The notes under the pieces were generated by a model that did no database searches, had not been told where the DNA came from, and saw nothing but the letters and a program-made list of their open reading frames with translations. Below, piece by piece: positions 15,101-23,625 of a stretch of 64,000 nt of DNA. Position numbers and translations under genes: made by a program. The DNA comes from Skermanella rosea (GTDB lineage: Bacteria > Pseudomonadota > Alphaproteobacteria > Azospirillales > Azospirillaceae): assembly GCF_016806835.2 (NCBI RefSeq), contig NZ_CP086111.1, positions 2,243,001-2,307,000 on the forward strand, given 5' to 3'. Position 1 is the first letter of the stretch. Every line of letters starts with the position of its first letter.

Positions 15101-16222
15101 TTGGACCGGATCTATCTGGACCATATGGCGTCCACGCCGCTCGACCCGGCCGTCCTGGACGAGATGCTGCCCTGGCTGGCGCCGGGCGCCGCCGGCAATC
15201 CCCACTCGGCCGGTCACCGCGCCGGCTGGCGCGCGGCGGAGGCGATCGAGCGGGCGCGGGGCGAGGTCGCGGCCCTGATCGGCGCGCGGCCCGGCGAGGT
15301 CCTGTTCACCTCGGGCGCCACCGAGGCGAACGGCCTGGCGCTTCTGGGCGCGGTGCCGGAGGGGTGGCCGGTCGCTGCATCCGCCATCGAGCATCCCAGC
15401 GTGCTGGCCTGCGTCGCGGAGCTGGCGCGGCGGGGGCATCCGGCCCGGCTGCTGCCGGTGGACGGCGCGGGGCGGGTCGATCCCGGGGCGCTGGACGGGA
15501 TGGGGCCGGCGCTGGTCTCCGTCATGGCGGCCAACAACGAGGTCGGGACGATTCAGCCCGTCGGCGAACTGGCGCGGCGCTGCCGCGAGGCCGGCGGGCT
15601 GTTCCATACCGACGCGGTCCAGCGCCTCGGCAGCGGGAGGATCGACGTCGCGGCGCTGGGCATCGACCTGCTGAGCCTGTCCGGGCACAAGCTGCACGGG
15701 CCGATGGGGATCGGCGCCCTGGTCGTGCGGCAGGGGGTGGCGCTCCGGCCGCTGCTGTTCGGCGGCGGGCAGCAGGGCGGGCGCCGGCCTGGAACCCTGC
15801 CGACCGCCCTGTGCGTCGGGCTGGGTGCCGCGTGCCGGATCGCGGGGGAGCGGCGGGACGCCGAAGCCCTGCGGCTGGCGGGGCTGCGCGAGCGGCTGTT
15901 CGGGGCGCTGGCGGCGGGCCTGCCGGGGCTTCGGCGCAACAGCCCCGAGGGGGACGGCGGGCTGCCGGGCTGTCTACACGTCTCCGTTCCCGGGGCGGAC
16001 GCGGCGGACCGGCTGCTCGACCTGGACGAGCTGGCGCTGTCCACCGGGTCGGCCTGCAGCAGCGGCCAGGGCGGGCCGTCCCACGTGCTGCTCGCCATGG
16101 GCCGCTCGGCGGAGGAGGCGTTCGGCAGCATCCGGATCGGGCTGGGGCGCTTCACGACGGAGGGTGAGGTCGACCGCGCGGCGGCGCTGCTGGTCGAGGC
16201 GTTCGGCGGCCCGCGGGGCTGA
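15101..16222 (+). CDS. Cysteine desulfurase family protein (NifS/IscS-like)
   Basis: 373 residues, a class V PLP enzyme. It begins IYLDHMASTPLDP, which requires the TTG start at 15101 because the next ATG would remove the conserved YLD. The PLP lysine is in LSLSGHKLHGPMG, the cofactor-contacting His in FHTDAVQ, and the catalytic Cys in STGSACSSGQ. The motif GGGQQGGRRPGT is also conserved. It removes sulfur from cysteine to give alanine and a persulfide. No isc or suf genes are nearby, so the sulfur acceptor (Fe-S assembly or tRNA thiolation) is unknown. It is an accessory NifS-like paralogue rather than a clear IscS. Confidence 0.85.
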   Translation: MDRIYLDHMASTPLDPAVLDEMLPWLAPGAAGNPHSAGHRAGWRAAEAIERARGEVAALIGARPGEVLFTSGATEANGLALLGAVPEGWPVAASAIEHPSVLACVAELARRGHPARLLPVDGAGRVDPGALDGMGPALVSVMAANNEVGTIQPVGELARRCREAGGLFHTDAVQRLGSGRIDVAALGIDLLSLSGHKLHGPMGIGALVVRQGVALRPLLFGGGQQGGRRPGTLPTALCVGLGAACRIAGERRDAEALRLAGLRERLFGALAAGLPGLRRNSPEGDGGLPGCLHVSVPGADAADRLLDLDELALSTGSACSSGQGGPSHVLLAMGRSAEEAFGSIRIGLGRFTTEGEVDRAAALLVEAFGGPRG

Positions 16223-16224
16223 GT

Positions 16225-17148
16225 TCAGGCCCGGGGGTCGTAGTCCAGCACGTCGGCCAGCGCCGCCCGGGTCTCGGTCACGACGAAATCCGCGAAGGCC
16301 CGGGCCTTGGCCGGGAGCAGGGTGCGGTGCGGATAGAGCACGGCGAGGACGGCCGGTTCCGGCGGGAAATCGGGCAGGACGACGCGCAGCGCGCCGCTGC
16401 GCAGATGCCCGGCCACCTCCCACACCGGCTTCATGGCGATGCCCTGGCCGTCCAGCAGCCAGTCCGTCAGGACATCGCCGTAGTCGGCGTCGAAGCTGCC
16501 GGTCACCGCGACCTTGGCGGGTCCTTCGGGAGTGTTCAGGCTCCACTGGTATTGCTGGGAGCCGGGGAAGCGCAGCAGCAGGCAATTGTGGCCGGCCAGG
16601 TCCTCCGGCCGCTCCGGCTCGCCGGCGGCATCGAGATAGGCGGGGGCGGCGCACAGCACGCGCGGGCAATCCGCGATCTTGCGCACGACGAAGGCGCTGT
16701 CGCGCAGCACCGCCATGCGGATCGCGACGTCCACCGCCTCGTGCAGCAGGTCGATCAGGTGGTCGGACAGCCTCAGGCGGACATCGACCAGGGGATAGGC
16801 CTCGCGGAATCGGGGGATCATCGGCCCCAGCACGCGGCGGCCGAACCCCAGCGGGGCGGTCACCCTCAGGCTGCCGGACGGAACGCCGGTCGCGGAGGCC
16901 AGGTTGGTCTCGGCCCGCTCGACGGCGTCCAGCACCTCCAGGCAGTCACGGTAGAAGATGTGGCCGTGCTCGGTCGGCTGGAGCTGGCGGGTCGTGCGGT
17001 TGAGCAGGCGCACGCCCAGATGCTGCTCCAACTGCTGAATGCGGTGGCTGACCACCGCCGGCGACATGCGGAGGCTGCGGCCGGCGGCCGACAGGTTGCC
17101 CATGTCCACGACCCGGACGAAGGTCCGCATGTTCTCGAGCAGTGACAC
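16225..17148 (-). CDS. LysR-family transcriptional regulator
   Basis: 307 residues. It has an N-terminal winged helix-turn-helix (MRTFVRVVDMGNLSAAGRSL, then VSHRIQQLEQHLGVRLLNR) and a C-terminal LysR substrate-binding domain with typical GSLRVTAPLGFGRRVL and DVAIRMAVL. The start is a GTG at 17148 preceded by AAAGGGTAGC. It is divergent from puuD with 173 bp between the two starts, so it likely controls the puuD–guaD genes in response to a purine metabolite (inference from position). It ends 2 bp from the convergent cysteine desulfurase gene. Confidence 0.9.
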   Translation of the reverse strand: MSLLENMRTFVRVVDMGNLSAAGRSLRMSPAVVSHRIQQLEQHLGVRLLNRTTRQLQPTEHGHIFYRDCLEVLDAVERAETNLASATGVPSGSLRVTAPLGFGRRVLGPMIPRFREAYPLVDVRLRLSDHLIDLLHEAVDVAIRMAVLRDSAFVVRKIADCPRVLCAAPAYLDAAGEPERPEDLAGHNCLLLRFPGSQQYQWSLNTPEGPAKVAVTGSFDADYGDVLTDWLLDGQGIAMKPVWEVAGHLRSGALRVVLPDFPPEPAVLAVLYPHRTLLPAKARAFADFVVTETRAALADVLDYDPRA

Positions 17149-17321
17149 GCCCGCTACCCTTTCCTGTCCGGGGCCGCCTCAGGGGGGCGCCCGATCTTTC
17201 TGAATCGTTTGAAGGTCCTGCCGCACGGCCCCGCTTCCCGGCCGGCGCGAACGCGTTTACCGTTCATGCCGCACCGCATCCATCGGCAAGGGGGCGGGCA
17301 GGGAACAGCGGAGAGGGCGAG

Positions 17322-18518
17322 ATGGACGCGATCGTTTGGGAATGGGTGAATTTCATGCTGCGGTGGCTCCATGTCATCACGGCGATAGCGTGGATCGGGT
17401 CGTCCTTCTACTTCGTGCATCTCGATGCCAGCCTGCGCCGCCGCGAGGGCCTGCCCAAGGGAACCCACGGCGAGGCGTGGCAGATCCACGGCGGCGGCTT
17501 CTACCACATGGTCAAGTATAACGTCGCCCCGGCGCAAATGCCCGACGAACTGACCTGGTTCAAGTGGGAGGCCTATGCGACCTGGATCAGCGGCTTCTTC
17601 CTGCTGGTCGTGCTGTATTACCGCGGCGCCGACCTGTTCCTGACCGACCAGACCGTGATGGAGCTGTCCCAGTGGCAGGCGATCGCGATCAGCGCCGGGT
17701 CGCTGGTGCTGGGCTGGGTCGTCTACGATCGGCTGTGCAAGTCGCCGGTGGGCCGCAACGACACGGCGCTGATCCTGACCGGCTTCGTCCTGCTGGTGCT
17801 GGCGGCCTGGGGCTTCTCGGAAGTTTTCAGCGGGCGCGGCGCCATGCTCCAGGTCGGCGCGCTGATCGGCACCATGATGGCGGCCAACGTCGCGCATACC
17901 ATCATTCCCAACCAGAAGAAGGTCGTCGCCGACCTGCTGGCCGGGCGCTCGCCCGACCCGGCCCTGGGCAAGGAGGCCAAGCAGCGCTCCATGCACAACA
18001 ACTACCTGACGCTGCCGGTGCTGTTCCTGATGGTCAGCAACCACTACCCGCTGGCCTTCGGGACCGGCCACATCCCGGAGATCGTCGCCCTGGTGCTGGT
18101 GGTCGGCGCCACGATCCGCCACTTCTTCAACAGCCGCCATGCCGGCAAGCCGACGCCGTGGTGGACCTGGGGCGTGGCGGTCGCCGGGGTCGCGGGCATC
18201 ATCTGGCTGAGCGCGCTGGGTCCGAACGCCGACGCGGTGGCCTCCGCCGCCAACGCGGCCGAGCCGGTCGAGTTCGCCCAGGCCGAGGAGGTGATCCTGA
18301 CCCGGTGCAGCATGTGCCACGCCGAGACCCCCGCGTGGGAGGGCCTGCCCGCGCCGCCGCGCGGGGTCCGGCTCGACACGCCGGAGGAGATCCGGCGCCA
18401 CGCCGGGCAGATCCGCCTGCAAGCCGTGTTGTCCGACGCCATGCCGCCGGGCAACATCACCATGATCACGCCGGAGGAACGGCAGGTGCTGGCGGCCTGG
18501 ACCAACGGCGCCAGATGA
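17322..18518 (+). CDS. puuD: Urate hydroxylase PuuD (membrane urate oxidase with cytochrome c domain)
   Basis: 398 residues. The N-terminal ~290 residues are a multi-spanning membrane domain of the Urate_ox_N type, with HVITAIAWIGSSFYFVHLD, NVAPAQMPDELTWFKWEAY and TMMAANVAHTIIPNQKK. The C-terminal ~90 residues hold a class I cytochrome c with heme motif CSMCH and a likely axial Met in DAMPPGNITM. This cytochrome-linked enzyme oxidises urate to 5-hydroxyisourate and passes electrons to the respiratory chain instead of O2. GGAGAGGGCGAG precedes the ATG at 17322; the open frame upstream to 17142 is not conserved. guaD follows by 55 bp, with a divergent LysR gene upstream. Confidence 0.93.
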   Translation: MDAIVWEWVNFMLRWLHVITAIAWIGSSFYFVHLDASLRRREGLPKGTHGEAWQIHGGGFYHMVKYNVAPAQMPDELTWFKWEAYATWISGFFLLVVLYYRGADLFLTDQTVMELSQWQAIAISAGSLVLGWVVYDRLCKSPVGRNDTALILTGFVLLVLAAWGFSEVFSGRGAMLQVGALIGTMMAANVAHTIIPNQKKVVADLLAGRSPDPALGKEAKQRSMHNNYLTLPVLFLMVSNHYPLAFGTGHIPEIVALVLVVGATIRHFFNSRHAGKPTPWWTWGVAVAGVAGIIWLSALGPNADAVASAANAAEPVEFAQAEEVILTRCSMCHAETPAWEGLPAPPRGVRLDTPEEIRRHAGQIRLQAVLSDAMPPGNITMITPEERQVLAAWTNGAR

Positions 18519-18573
18519 TCGAAGCGGTCGGCCGGCGGGAACGGACGACAGGGTACGGGAGCGTAGCGGAAGG

Positions 18574-19923
18574 ATGAGGGACATGGTTGGATCGGCGCCG
18601 GAGCTGAAGGCGATCCGCGGACGGCTGCTGAGCTTCACGGCCGAGCCGGCCGGGCCGGGCGACACGGCGAGCTACCGCCTGATCGGGGACGGGCTGGTCG
18701 TGGTGCGGGACGGCAGGATCGCGGAAGTCGGCGAAGCCTCGGCGCTGCTCCCCGGCCTGCCGCCGGGAACGCCGGTGGACCATCACCCGGACGGGCTGAT
18801 CGTACCCGGGCTGATCGACACCCACATCCATTTCCCCCAGACCCAGGTGATCGCGTCCTACGGCGCGCAGCTCCTGGAATGGCTGAACAAATACACCTTC
18901 GTCGAGGAGCAGCGCTTCGCCGACCCCGATCACGCGGCCCGCAACGCTGTTTTCTTCCTGGACGAGCTGCTGCGCAACGGCACGACCACGGCGGTGGTCT
19001 ACGCGACCGTGCATCCCGGCTCGGTCGAAGCCCTCTTCGCGGAGTCGGAGCGGCGCGGGACCGCCATGATCGCCGGAAAGGTGATGATGGATCGCAACGC
19101 GCCGCCCGGCCTGCGCGACACGGCGCAGTCGGGCTATGACGACAGCCGGGCGCTGATCGGCCGCTGGCACGGGCGGGGCCGGCAGCTCTACGCCGTGACC
19201 CCGCGCTTCGCGATCACCTCGACCGAGGCGCAGCTGGAGGCGGCGGGCGCCCTGAATCGGGAGTTCTCCGGCGTCTACATGCAGACCCATCTGTCCGAGA
19301 ACCTGAAGGAGATCGAGACGGTGCGCGGCCTGTTCCCGGACGCCCGCCACTATACCGACGTCTACGACCGCTACGGGCTGCTGGGCGAGCGCTCGCTGTT
19401 CGGCCACTGCATCCATCTGGAGGACGACGAGGTCCTCCGGCTGTCGGAGAGCCGGTCGGTCGCGGTGTTCTGCCCGACCTCCAACCTGTTCATCGGCAGC
19501 GGGCTGTTCGACCTGGAGCGGCTGGCGCGCGGCGGGAACCCGGTGCGGGTGTCGATCGCGACCGACGTTGGCGGCGGCACCAGCTATTCCATGCTGCGCA
19601 CGGCGGCGGAGGGCTACAAGGTGCTCCAGCTCGGCGGGCAGAACCTGCCGGCGCTGTCGGCCTTCCACATGATGACGCGCGGGAACGCCCTGAGCCTGGG
19701 GCTGGGCGGCACCATCGGCACGATCGAGCCCGGCTGCTTCGCCGACTTGGCGGTGCTGGACGCGCGGGCCACGCCCGCCATGGCGCACCGGATGGAGACG
19801 GTGGCCGGCGACCTGGACGAGGAACTGTTCGTCCTGATGACCCTGGGCGACGACCGCGCGGTGGCCGCGACCTATGTCCAAGGGCGGCGGGTTTGGGACC
19901 GGGAAATGGGCGGATCAGGCTGA
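18574..19923 (+). CDS. guaD: Guanine deaminase
   Basis: 449 residues, amidohydrolase superfamily, converting guanine to xanthine and ammonia. Zinc-ligand motif LIVPGLIDTHIHFPQTQ, the guanine-deaminase segment LLEWLNKYTFVEEQRF, MQTHLSENLKEI, LFGHCIHLEDDE and the catalytic Asp in SIATDVGGGTSYSM are all present. The length is normal. An alternative ATG three codons downstream (18583) also has a GGATGAGGG site. It is cotranscribed with puuD and supplies xanthine, which a xanthine dehydrogenase (not in the window) would turn into urate for PuuD. Confidence 0.95.
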   Translation: MRDMVGSAPELKAIRGRLLSFTAEPAGPGDTASYRLIGDGLVVVRDGRIAEVGEASALLPGLPPGTPVDHHPDGLIVPGLIDTHIHFPQTQVIASYGAQLLEWLNKYTFVEEQRFADPDHAARNAVFFLDELLRNGTTTAVVYATVHPGSVEALFAESERRGTAMIAGKVMMDRNAPPGLRDTAQSGYDDSRALIGRWHGRGRQLYAVTPRFAITSTEAQLEAAGALNREFSGVYMQTHLSENLKEIETVRGLFPDARHYTDVYDRYGLLGERSLFGHCIHLEDDEVLRLSESRSVAVFCPTSNLFIGSGLFDLERLARGGNPVRVSIATDVGGGTSYSMLRTAAEGYKVLQLGGQNLPALSAFHMMTRGNALSLGLGGTIGTIEPGCFADLAVLDARATPAMAHRMETVAGDLDEELFVLMTLGDDRAVAATYVQGRRVWDREMGGSG

Positions 19924-19965
19924 CTTGGCGTTGCAGCCGGTGACGATGTCACTGGCCGGGTCTGT

Positions 19966-20742
19966 TCATGTCGTCCCGAACTTCGGCACGCTGTCCAGCA
20001 GGGTGCGGGTATAGGGATGCCGTGGGGCGTCGAACAGGGTGCGGCGCGGGGCCTGCTCGACGATGCGGCCCTGGCGCATCACGGCGACGGTGTCGCACAG
20101 GGATTCGACGACGGCGAGGTCGTGGCTGATGAAGAGGTAGGCGAGGCCCAGGTCCGTCTTCAGTCGGTTCAGCAGGTTCAGGATCTGCGCCTGGATCGAC
20201 ACGTCCAGGGCGGAGACCGGCTCGTCCAGCACGATCAGCCGCGGATCGGCGGCCAGCGCCCGGGCGATGCCGATGCGCTGGGCCTGCCCGCCGGAGAGTT
20301 CGTGGGGATGGCGGTCCAGGAATTCGGGCCGCAGGTTGACGAGGTCCATCAGCTCCTCGACGCGGCGGCGCCGGTCGGGCTTGGGCATGCCCAGCAGGTG
20401 GATCAGCGGCGCCTCCAGGATGGCGGCGACGGTCTTGCGCGGGTTGAGCGCGCCGGACGGGTCCTGGAAGACGAACTGGACCTTGCGGTGGAACTCCCGG
20501 GAGCGGCGCCGGCCGACCTCGGCGCCGTCGATCAGGACGGTGCCGGAGGTCGGTTCCTCCAGGCCGACCAGCAGGCGGGCCAGGGTCGATTTGCCGGACC
20601 CGGATTCGCCGACGACGCCCAGCGTCTCGCCCGGGCTGACGGCCACGCTGACGCCGTCCACCGCCTGGATCCGCGGCTTGCGGGACCAGCCGCCGCCGAA
20701 GCTCTTGTGCAGGTCGCGGGCTTCGAGCAGGGGGGCGGTCAT
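19966..20742 (-). CDS. Peptide-type ABC transporter ATP-binding protein (DppF/OppF-like)
   Basis: 258 residues. The nucleotide-binding domain has Walker A GESGSGKST, Q-loop FVFQDPSGALNP, signature HELSGGQAQRIGIARALA and Walker B LIVLDEPVSALD, followed by FISHDLAVV. It is short: the usual C-terminal oligopeptide-transporter extension is reduced to PRHPYTRTLLDSVPKF. The start overlaps the stop of the upstream permease–ATPase fusion by 4 bp. It is the last gene of the four-gene transporter operon and ends convergent to guaD, 42 bp away. It pairs with the fused ATPase to power peptide, nickel or glutathione-like uptake. Confidence 0.9.
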   Translation of the reverse strand: MTAPLLEARDLHKSFGGGWSRKPRIQAVDGVSVAVSPGETLGVVGESGSGKSTLARLLVGLEEPTSGTVLIDGAEVGRRRSREFHRKVQFVFQDPSGALNPRKTVAAILEAPLIHLLGMPKPDRRRRVEELMDLVNLRPEFLDRHPHELSGGQAQRIGIARALAADPRLIVLDEPVSALDVSIQAQILNLLNRLKTDLGLAYLFISHDLAVVESLCDTVAVMRQGRIVEQAPRRTLFDAPRHPYTRTLLDSVPKFGTT

Positions 20743-22670
20743 GCCTCGCGCGCCCTGATGCAGCGGGAGGCCCGGCCGGGGGCGAGAGGATCGAGTTCGA
20801 CGTCGGCGGCCCGGCAGCGGTCGATGACCCGGTCGCAGCGGTCGGCGAAATGGCAGCCGCGGGGCAGGCGGTTGACCGCCGGGGGCAGTCCCGGGATGGC
20901 GTCCAGCGCGCGCTCCGGCCGGCCCAGGACCGGCACGCAGGACAGCAGCCGGCGGGTGTAGGGGTGGCGCGGGTCGCGCAGCACCTCGGCGACCGGTCCG
21001 GTCTCCACGACGCGGCCGGCATACATCACCATCACCCGGTCGCAGAGTTCGGACACCACGCCGAAATCGTGGGTGATGAACAGCAGGGCGGTGTCGCGCT
21101 CGCGGCGCAGGTCGCGCAGCAGGTCCAGCACCTCCGCCTGGATCGTCACGTCGAGCGCCGTGGTCGGCTCGTCCGCGATGATGATGTCGGGGTCGTTGGC
21201 GAGCGCCATGGCGATGCCGATGCGCTGGCGCTGCCCGCCCGACAGCTCGTGCGGGTACGAGGCGGCCCGCCCGGCGGCGTCGGGGATGCGGACCCTGTCC
21301 ATCAGCTCGACCGCGCGGGCCATGGCGTCGGCCCGGCCCTTGCCCTGGTGGCGGCGGATCGTCTCGGCGATCTGCTCGCCCACGGTCATCAGCGGGTTCA
21401 GGGTGCCCAGCGGGTCCTGGAAGATGTAGGCGATCCGGTTGCCGCGCAGCTCCTGGAGTTCGGCAAGCTTCAGGCCCAGCAGGTCCCGGCCGCGGTAGCG
21501 GATGCGACCCTTGACGATGCGGCCCGGCGGCGTCGGGACCAGCCCGAGTATCGAGAGGGCGGTGACCGACTTGCCCGATCCGGACTCGCCCACGATGCCG
21601 AGGCATTCGCCGGGGGCGAGGTCGAAACTGACGTCGTCGGCCGCCTTGTAGCGCTCCCCGCCCAGCAGGAAATGGGTGCTGAGGTTGCGGACGCTCAGCA
21701 GTGCCGCGGGATCGGGCGGGTCGCCGGCGAGCGAGCCCGCGTCCGGGGCGACTTCGGTCGCGGCACCCGGGCGGACCAGCCCGCCGGAGCGGAGGCGGGG
21801 GTCGAGCATGTCGCGGATGCCGTCGCCCACCAGGTTGATGCCGATCACCAGCAGCAGGATCACCAGCCCGGGGATCAGCGCCACGTGGGGGGCCACCAGC
21901 ACGAGGCTGCGCGCCTCCCCCAGCATGGAGCCCAGGTCCGCCTGCGGCGGCTGCGCGCCGAGGCCGAGGAAGCTCAGCCCGGCGGTTTCCAGGATCATCC
22001 AGCCAAGCGTGGTGGACAGGGTGATGACGATGACCGGCAGGAGGTTCGGCAGGATCTCGCCGGTCAGGATGGAGAAATCGCCCTGGCCGCCGAGGCGCGC
22101 CGCGTCCACATAGTCCCGGCGGACGAGGCCCAGGGTGACTCCCCGCACCGACCGGGCGAAGAACGGGATATTGACGATCGAGATGGCGAACAGGGCGTTG
22201 AGCAGCCCGGGACCCAGCGCCGCGACGATGGCCAGCGCCAGCAGCAGGTAGGGAAAGGCCATCAGCATGTCGATCGCCCGCATCAGCACCGTGTCGACCC
22301 AGCGGCCGTAGAAGCCGGCGACGATGCCGATCAGCGAGCCGACCAGGGCGGCGGCCAGGGCCGCGACCGCCCCGACCGCGAGGCTGACGCGGGTGCCCCA
22401 GACGATGCGGGACAGCATGTCCCGGCCGAGCTGGTCCGCCCCCAGGAAGTGGCCGGGGCTGAAGGGGGCGGCCAGCCGCGCCGGCAGGTCGGTGGCGTTG
22501 GGGTCGGGCAGGGGCAGGATCGGCGCCGCGACGGCGGTCAGCACGATCACCGCCAGGATCGCGAGCCCCAGCACGGCCAGGTGGTTCCGCCGCAGCCGCG
22601 CCCACCAGCCGGGCCGCTGCGGGCGGCGGGGGGCGGTATCCGCGGCGGCGGGAGCTTCGGCCGCCGTCAT
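20739..22670 (-). CDS. Fused ABC permease–ATPase (DppC–DppD type)
   Basis: 643 residues joining two normally separate subunits. Residues ~20-300 are a DppC-like permease, with LRRNHLAVLGLAILAVIVL, the GADQLGRDMLSRI motif and the EAA loop around DYVDAARLGGQGDFSIL. Residues ~330-643 are a DppD-like ATPase, with Walker A GESGSGKSV, signature HELSGGQRQRIGIAMALA, Walker B IIIADEPTTALD, and a C-terminal Cys cluster (CHFADRCDRVIDRC) typical of oligopeptide ATPases. The reading frame is continuous with an ordinary linker, so this is a true fusion and not a missed stop. It overlaps both neighbours by 4 bp. Confidence 0.93.
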   Translation of the reverse strand: MTAAEAPAAADTAPRRPQRPGWWARLRRNHLAVLGLAILAVIVLTAVAAPILPLPDPNATDLPARLAAPFSPGHFLGADQLGRDMLSRIVWGTRVSLAVGAVAALAAALVGSLIGIVAGFYGRWVDTVLMRAIDMLMAFPYLLLALAIVAALGPGLLNALFAISIVNIPFFARSVRGVTLGLVRRDYVDAARLGGQGDFSILTGEILPNLLPVIVITLSTTLGWMILETAGLSFLGLGAQPPQADLGSMLGEARSLVLVAPHVALIPGLVILLLVIGINLVGDGIRDMLDPRLRSGGLVRPGAATEVAPDAGSLAGDPPDPAALLSVRNLSTHFLLGGERYKAADDVSFDLAPGECLGIVGESGSGKSVTALSILGLVPTPPGRIVKGRIRYRGRDLLGLKLAELQELRGNRIAYIFQDPLGTLNPLMTVGEQIAETIRRHQGKGRADAMARAVELMDRVRIPDAAGRAASYPHELSGGQRQRIGIAMALANDPDIIIADEPTTALDVTIQAEVLDLLRDLRRERDTALLFITHDFGVVSELCDRVMVMYAGRVVETGPVAEVLRDPRHPYTRRLLSCVPVLGRPERALDAIPGLPPAVNRLPRGCHFADRCDRVIDRCRAADVELDPLAPGRASRCIRAREA

Positions 22671-23614
22671 GTGCCGATCCTCGGGTCGAGCATGTGCTGC
22701 ACCAGGTCGGCCGCCAGGTTGATCAGGACGTAGCAGGCGGCGACGACCAGGACGCCGCCCTGGACCAGCAGGATGTCGCGGGTCGAGATCGCGGTGACCA
22801 GCATCCTGCCGATGCCGGGCCACTGGAACACGGTCTCGATATAGACGGCGCCGCCCAGCACGAAGCCGGTCTGGATGCCGATGACCGGCACGATGTTGAC
22901 CAGGGCGTTGCGCAGCGCGTGCCCGTAGGTGACGGTCCGCTCGTCCAGCCCCTTGGCGCGGGCGGTCCGGACGAAGTCCTGGCGGAGCACCTCCAGCATG
23001 GTGGAGCGGGTCAGGCGCGCGATCACGCCGGTCGCGACCACGGCCAGCGTGATCGCGGGCAGCGCCAGATGGTGGAGCAGGTCGGGCAGGTCGCCGCCGC
23101 CATAGATCGCGTACATGCCGCTGACCGGAAACCATCGGAGCTGGACCGAGAATACCAGCACCAGGATCAGGCCGAGCCAGAAGGACGGGGTGGACAGGCC
23201 GACCAGGACCAGGAGGGTCAGGGTCTTGTCCTGCCAGCCATATTGCCGGACCGCGGAGACCACGCCCGCCGCGAGGCCGAGGACGGTGCAGAGGACGAGG
23301 GAGGCGCCGGCGAGCAGCAGCGTCGGGCCGAGACGGTCGCCGATCTCGTCCAGGACCGGGCGGTTGAGGCTGTAGGACCGGCCGAAGTCGCCCAGCATCA
23401 GGTTGCCCAGCCAGATCCCGTACTGCTCGACCAGGGAGCGGTCGAGCCCCAACTCCCGGCGCAGGTCGGCGACGTTCTCCGGCGTGGCGAAGCTTCCCAG
23501 GATGGCGAGCGCCGGGTCGCCGGGGATCAGCGCCATGATCAGGAACACGATCACCGAGATCCCGAACAGGACCGGCACGATCATCGCCAGCCGGCGAAGC
23601 GCGTAGGACAGCAT
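22667..23614 (-). CDS. Peptide-type ABC transporter permease (DppB-like)
   Basis: 315 residues with six predicted membrane segments. It starts MLSYALRRLAMIVPVLFGIS, carries the DppB hallmark ALIPGDPALAILG and the LGLDRSLVEQYG segment, and has the cytoplasmic EAA loop around DFVRTARAKGLDERTV. It ends in LVQHMLDPRIG. It forms the membrane channel with the permease half of the fused protein, which it overlaps by 4 bp. It begins 11 bp after the stop of the binding-protein gene. Confidence 0.93.
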   Translation of the reverse strand: MLSYALRRLAMIVPVLFGISVIVFLIMALIPGDPALAILGSFATPENVADLRRELGLDRSLVEQYGIWLGNLMLGDFGRSYSLNRPVLDEIGDRLGPTLLLAGASLVLCTVLGLAAGVVSAVRQYGWQDKTLTLLVLVGLSTPSFWLGLILVLVFSVQLRWFPVSGMYAIYGGGDLPDLLHHLALPAITLAVVATGVIARLTRSTMLEVLRQDFVRTARAKGLDERTVTYGHALRNALVNIVPVIGIQTGFVLGGAVYIETVFQWPGIGRMLVTAISTRDILLVQGGVLVVAACYVLINLAADLVQHMLDPRIGT

Positions 23615-23625
23615 CGGCACGTCCC

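Noticed and set aside
20739-23135. Very long frames covering the transporter operon
   Set aside because: They arise from GC-rich shadow coding; clear starts with 4-bp overlaps define the real genes.
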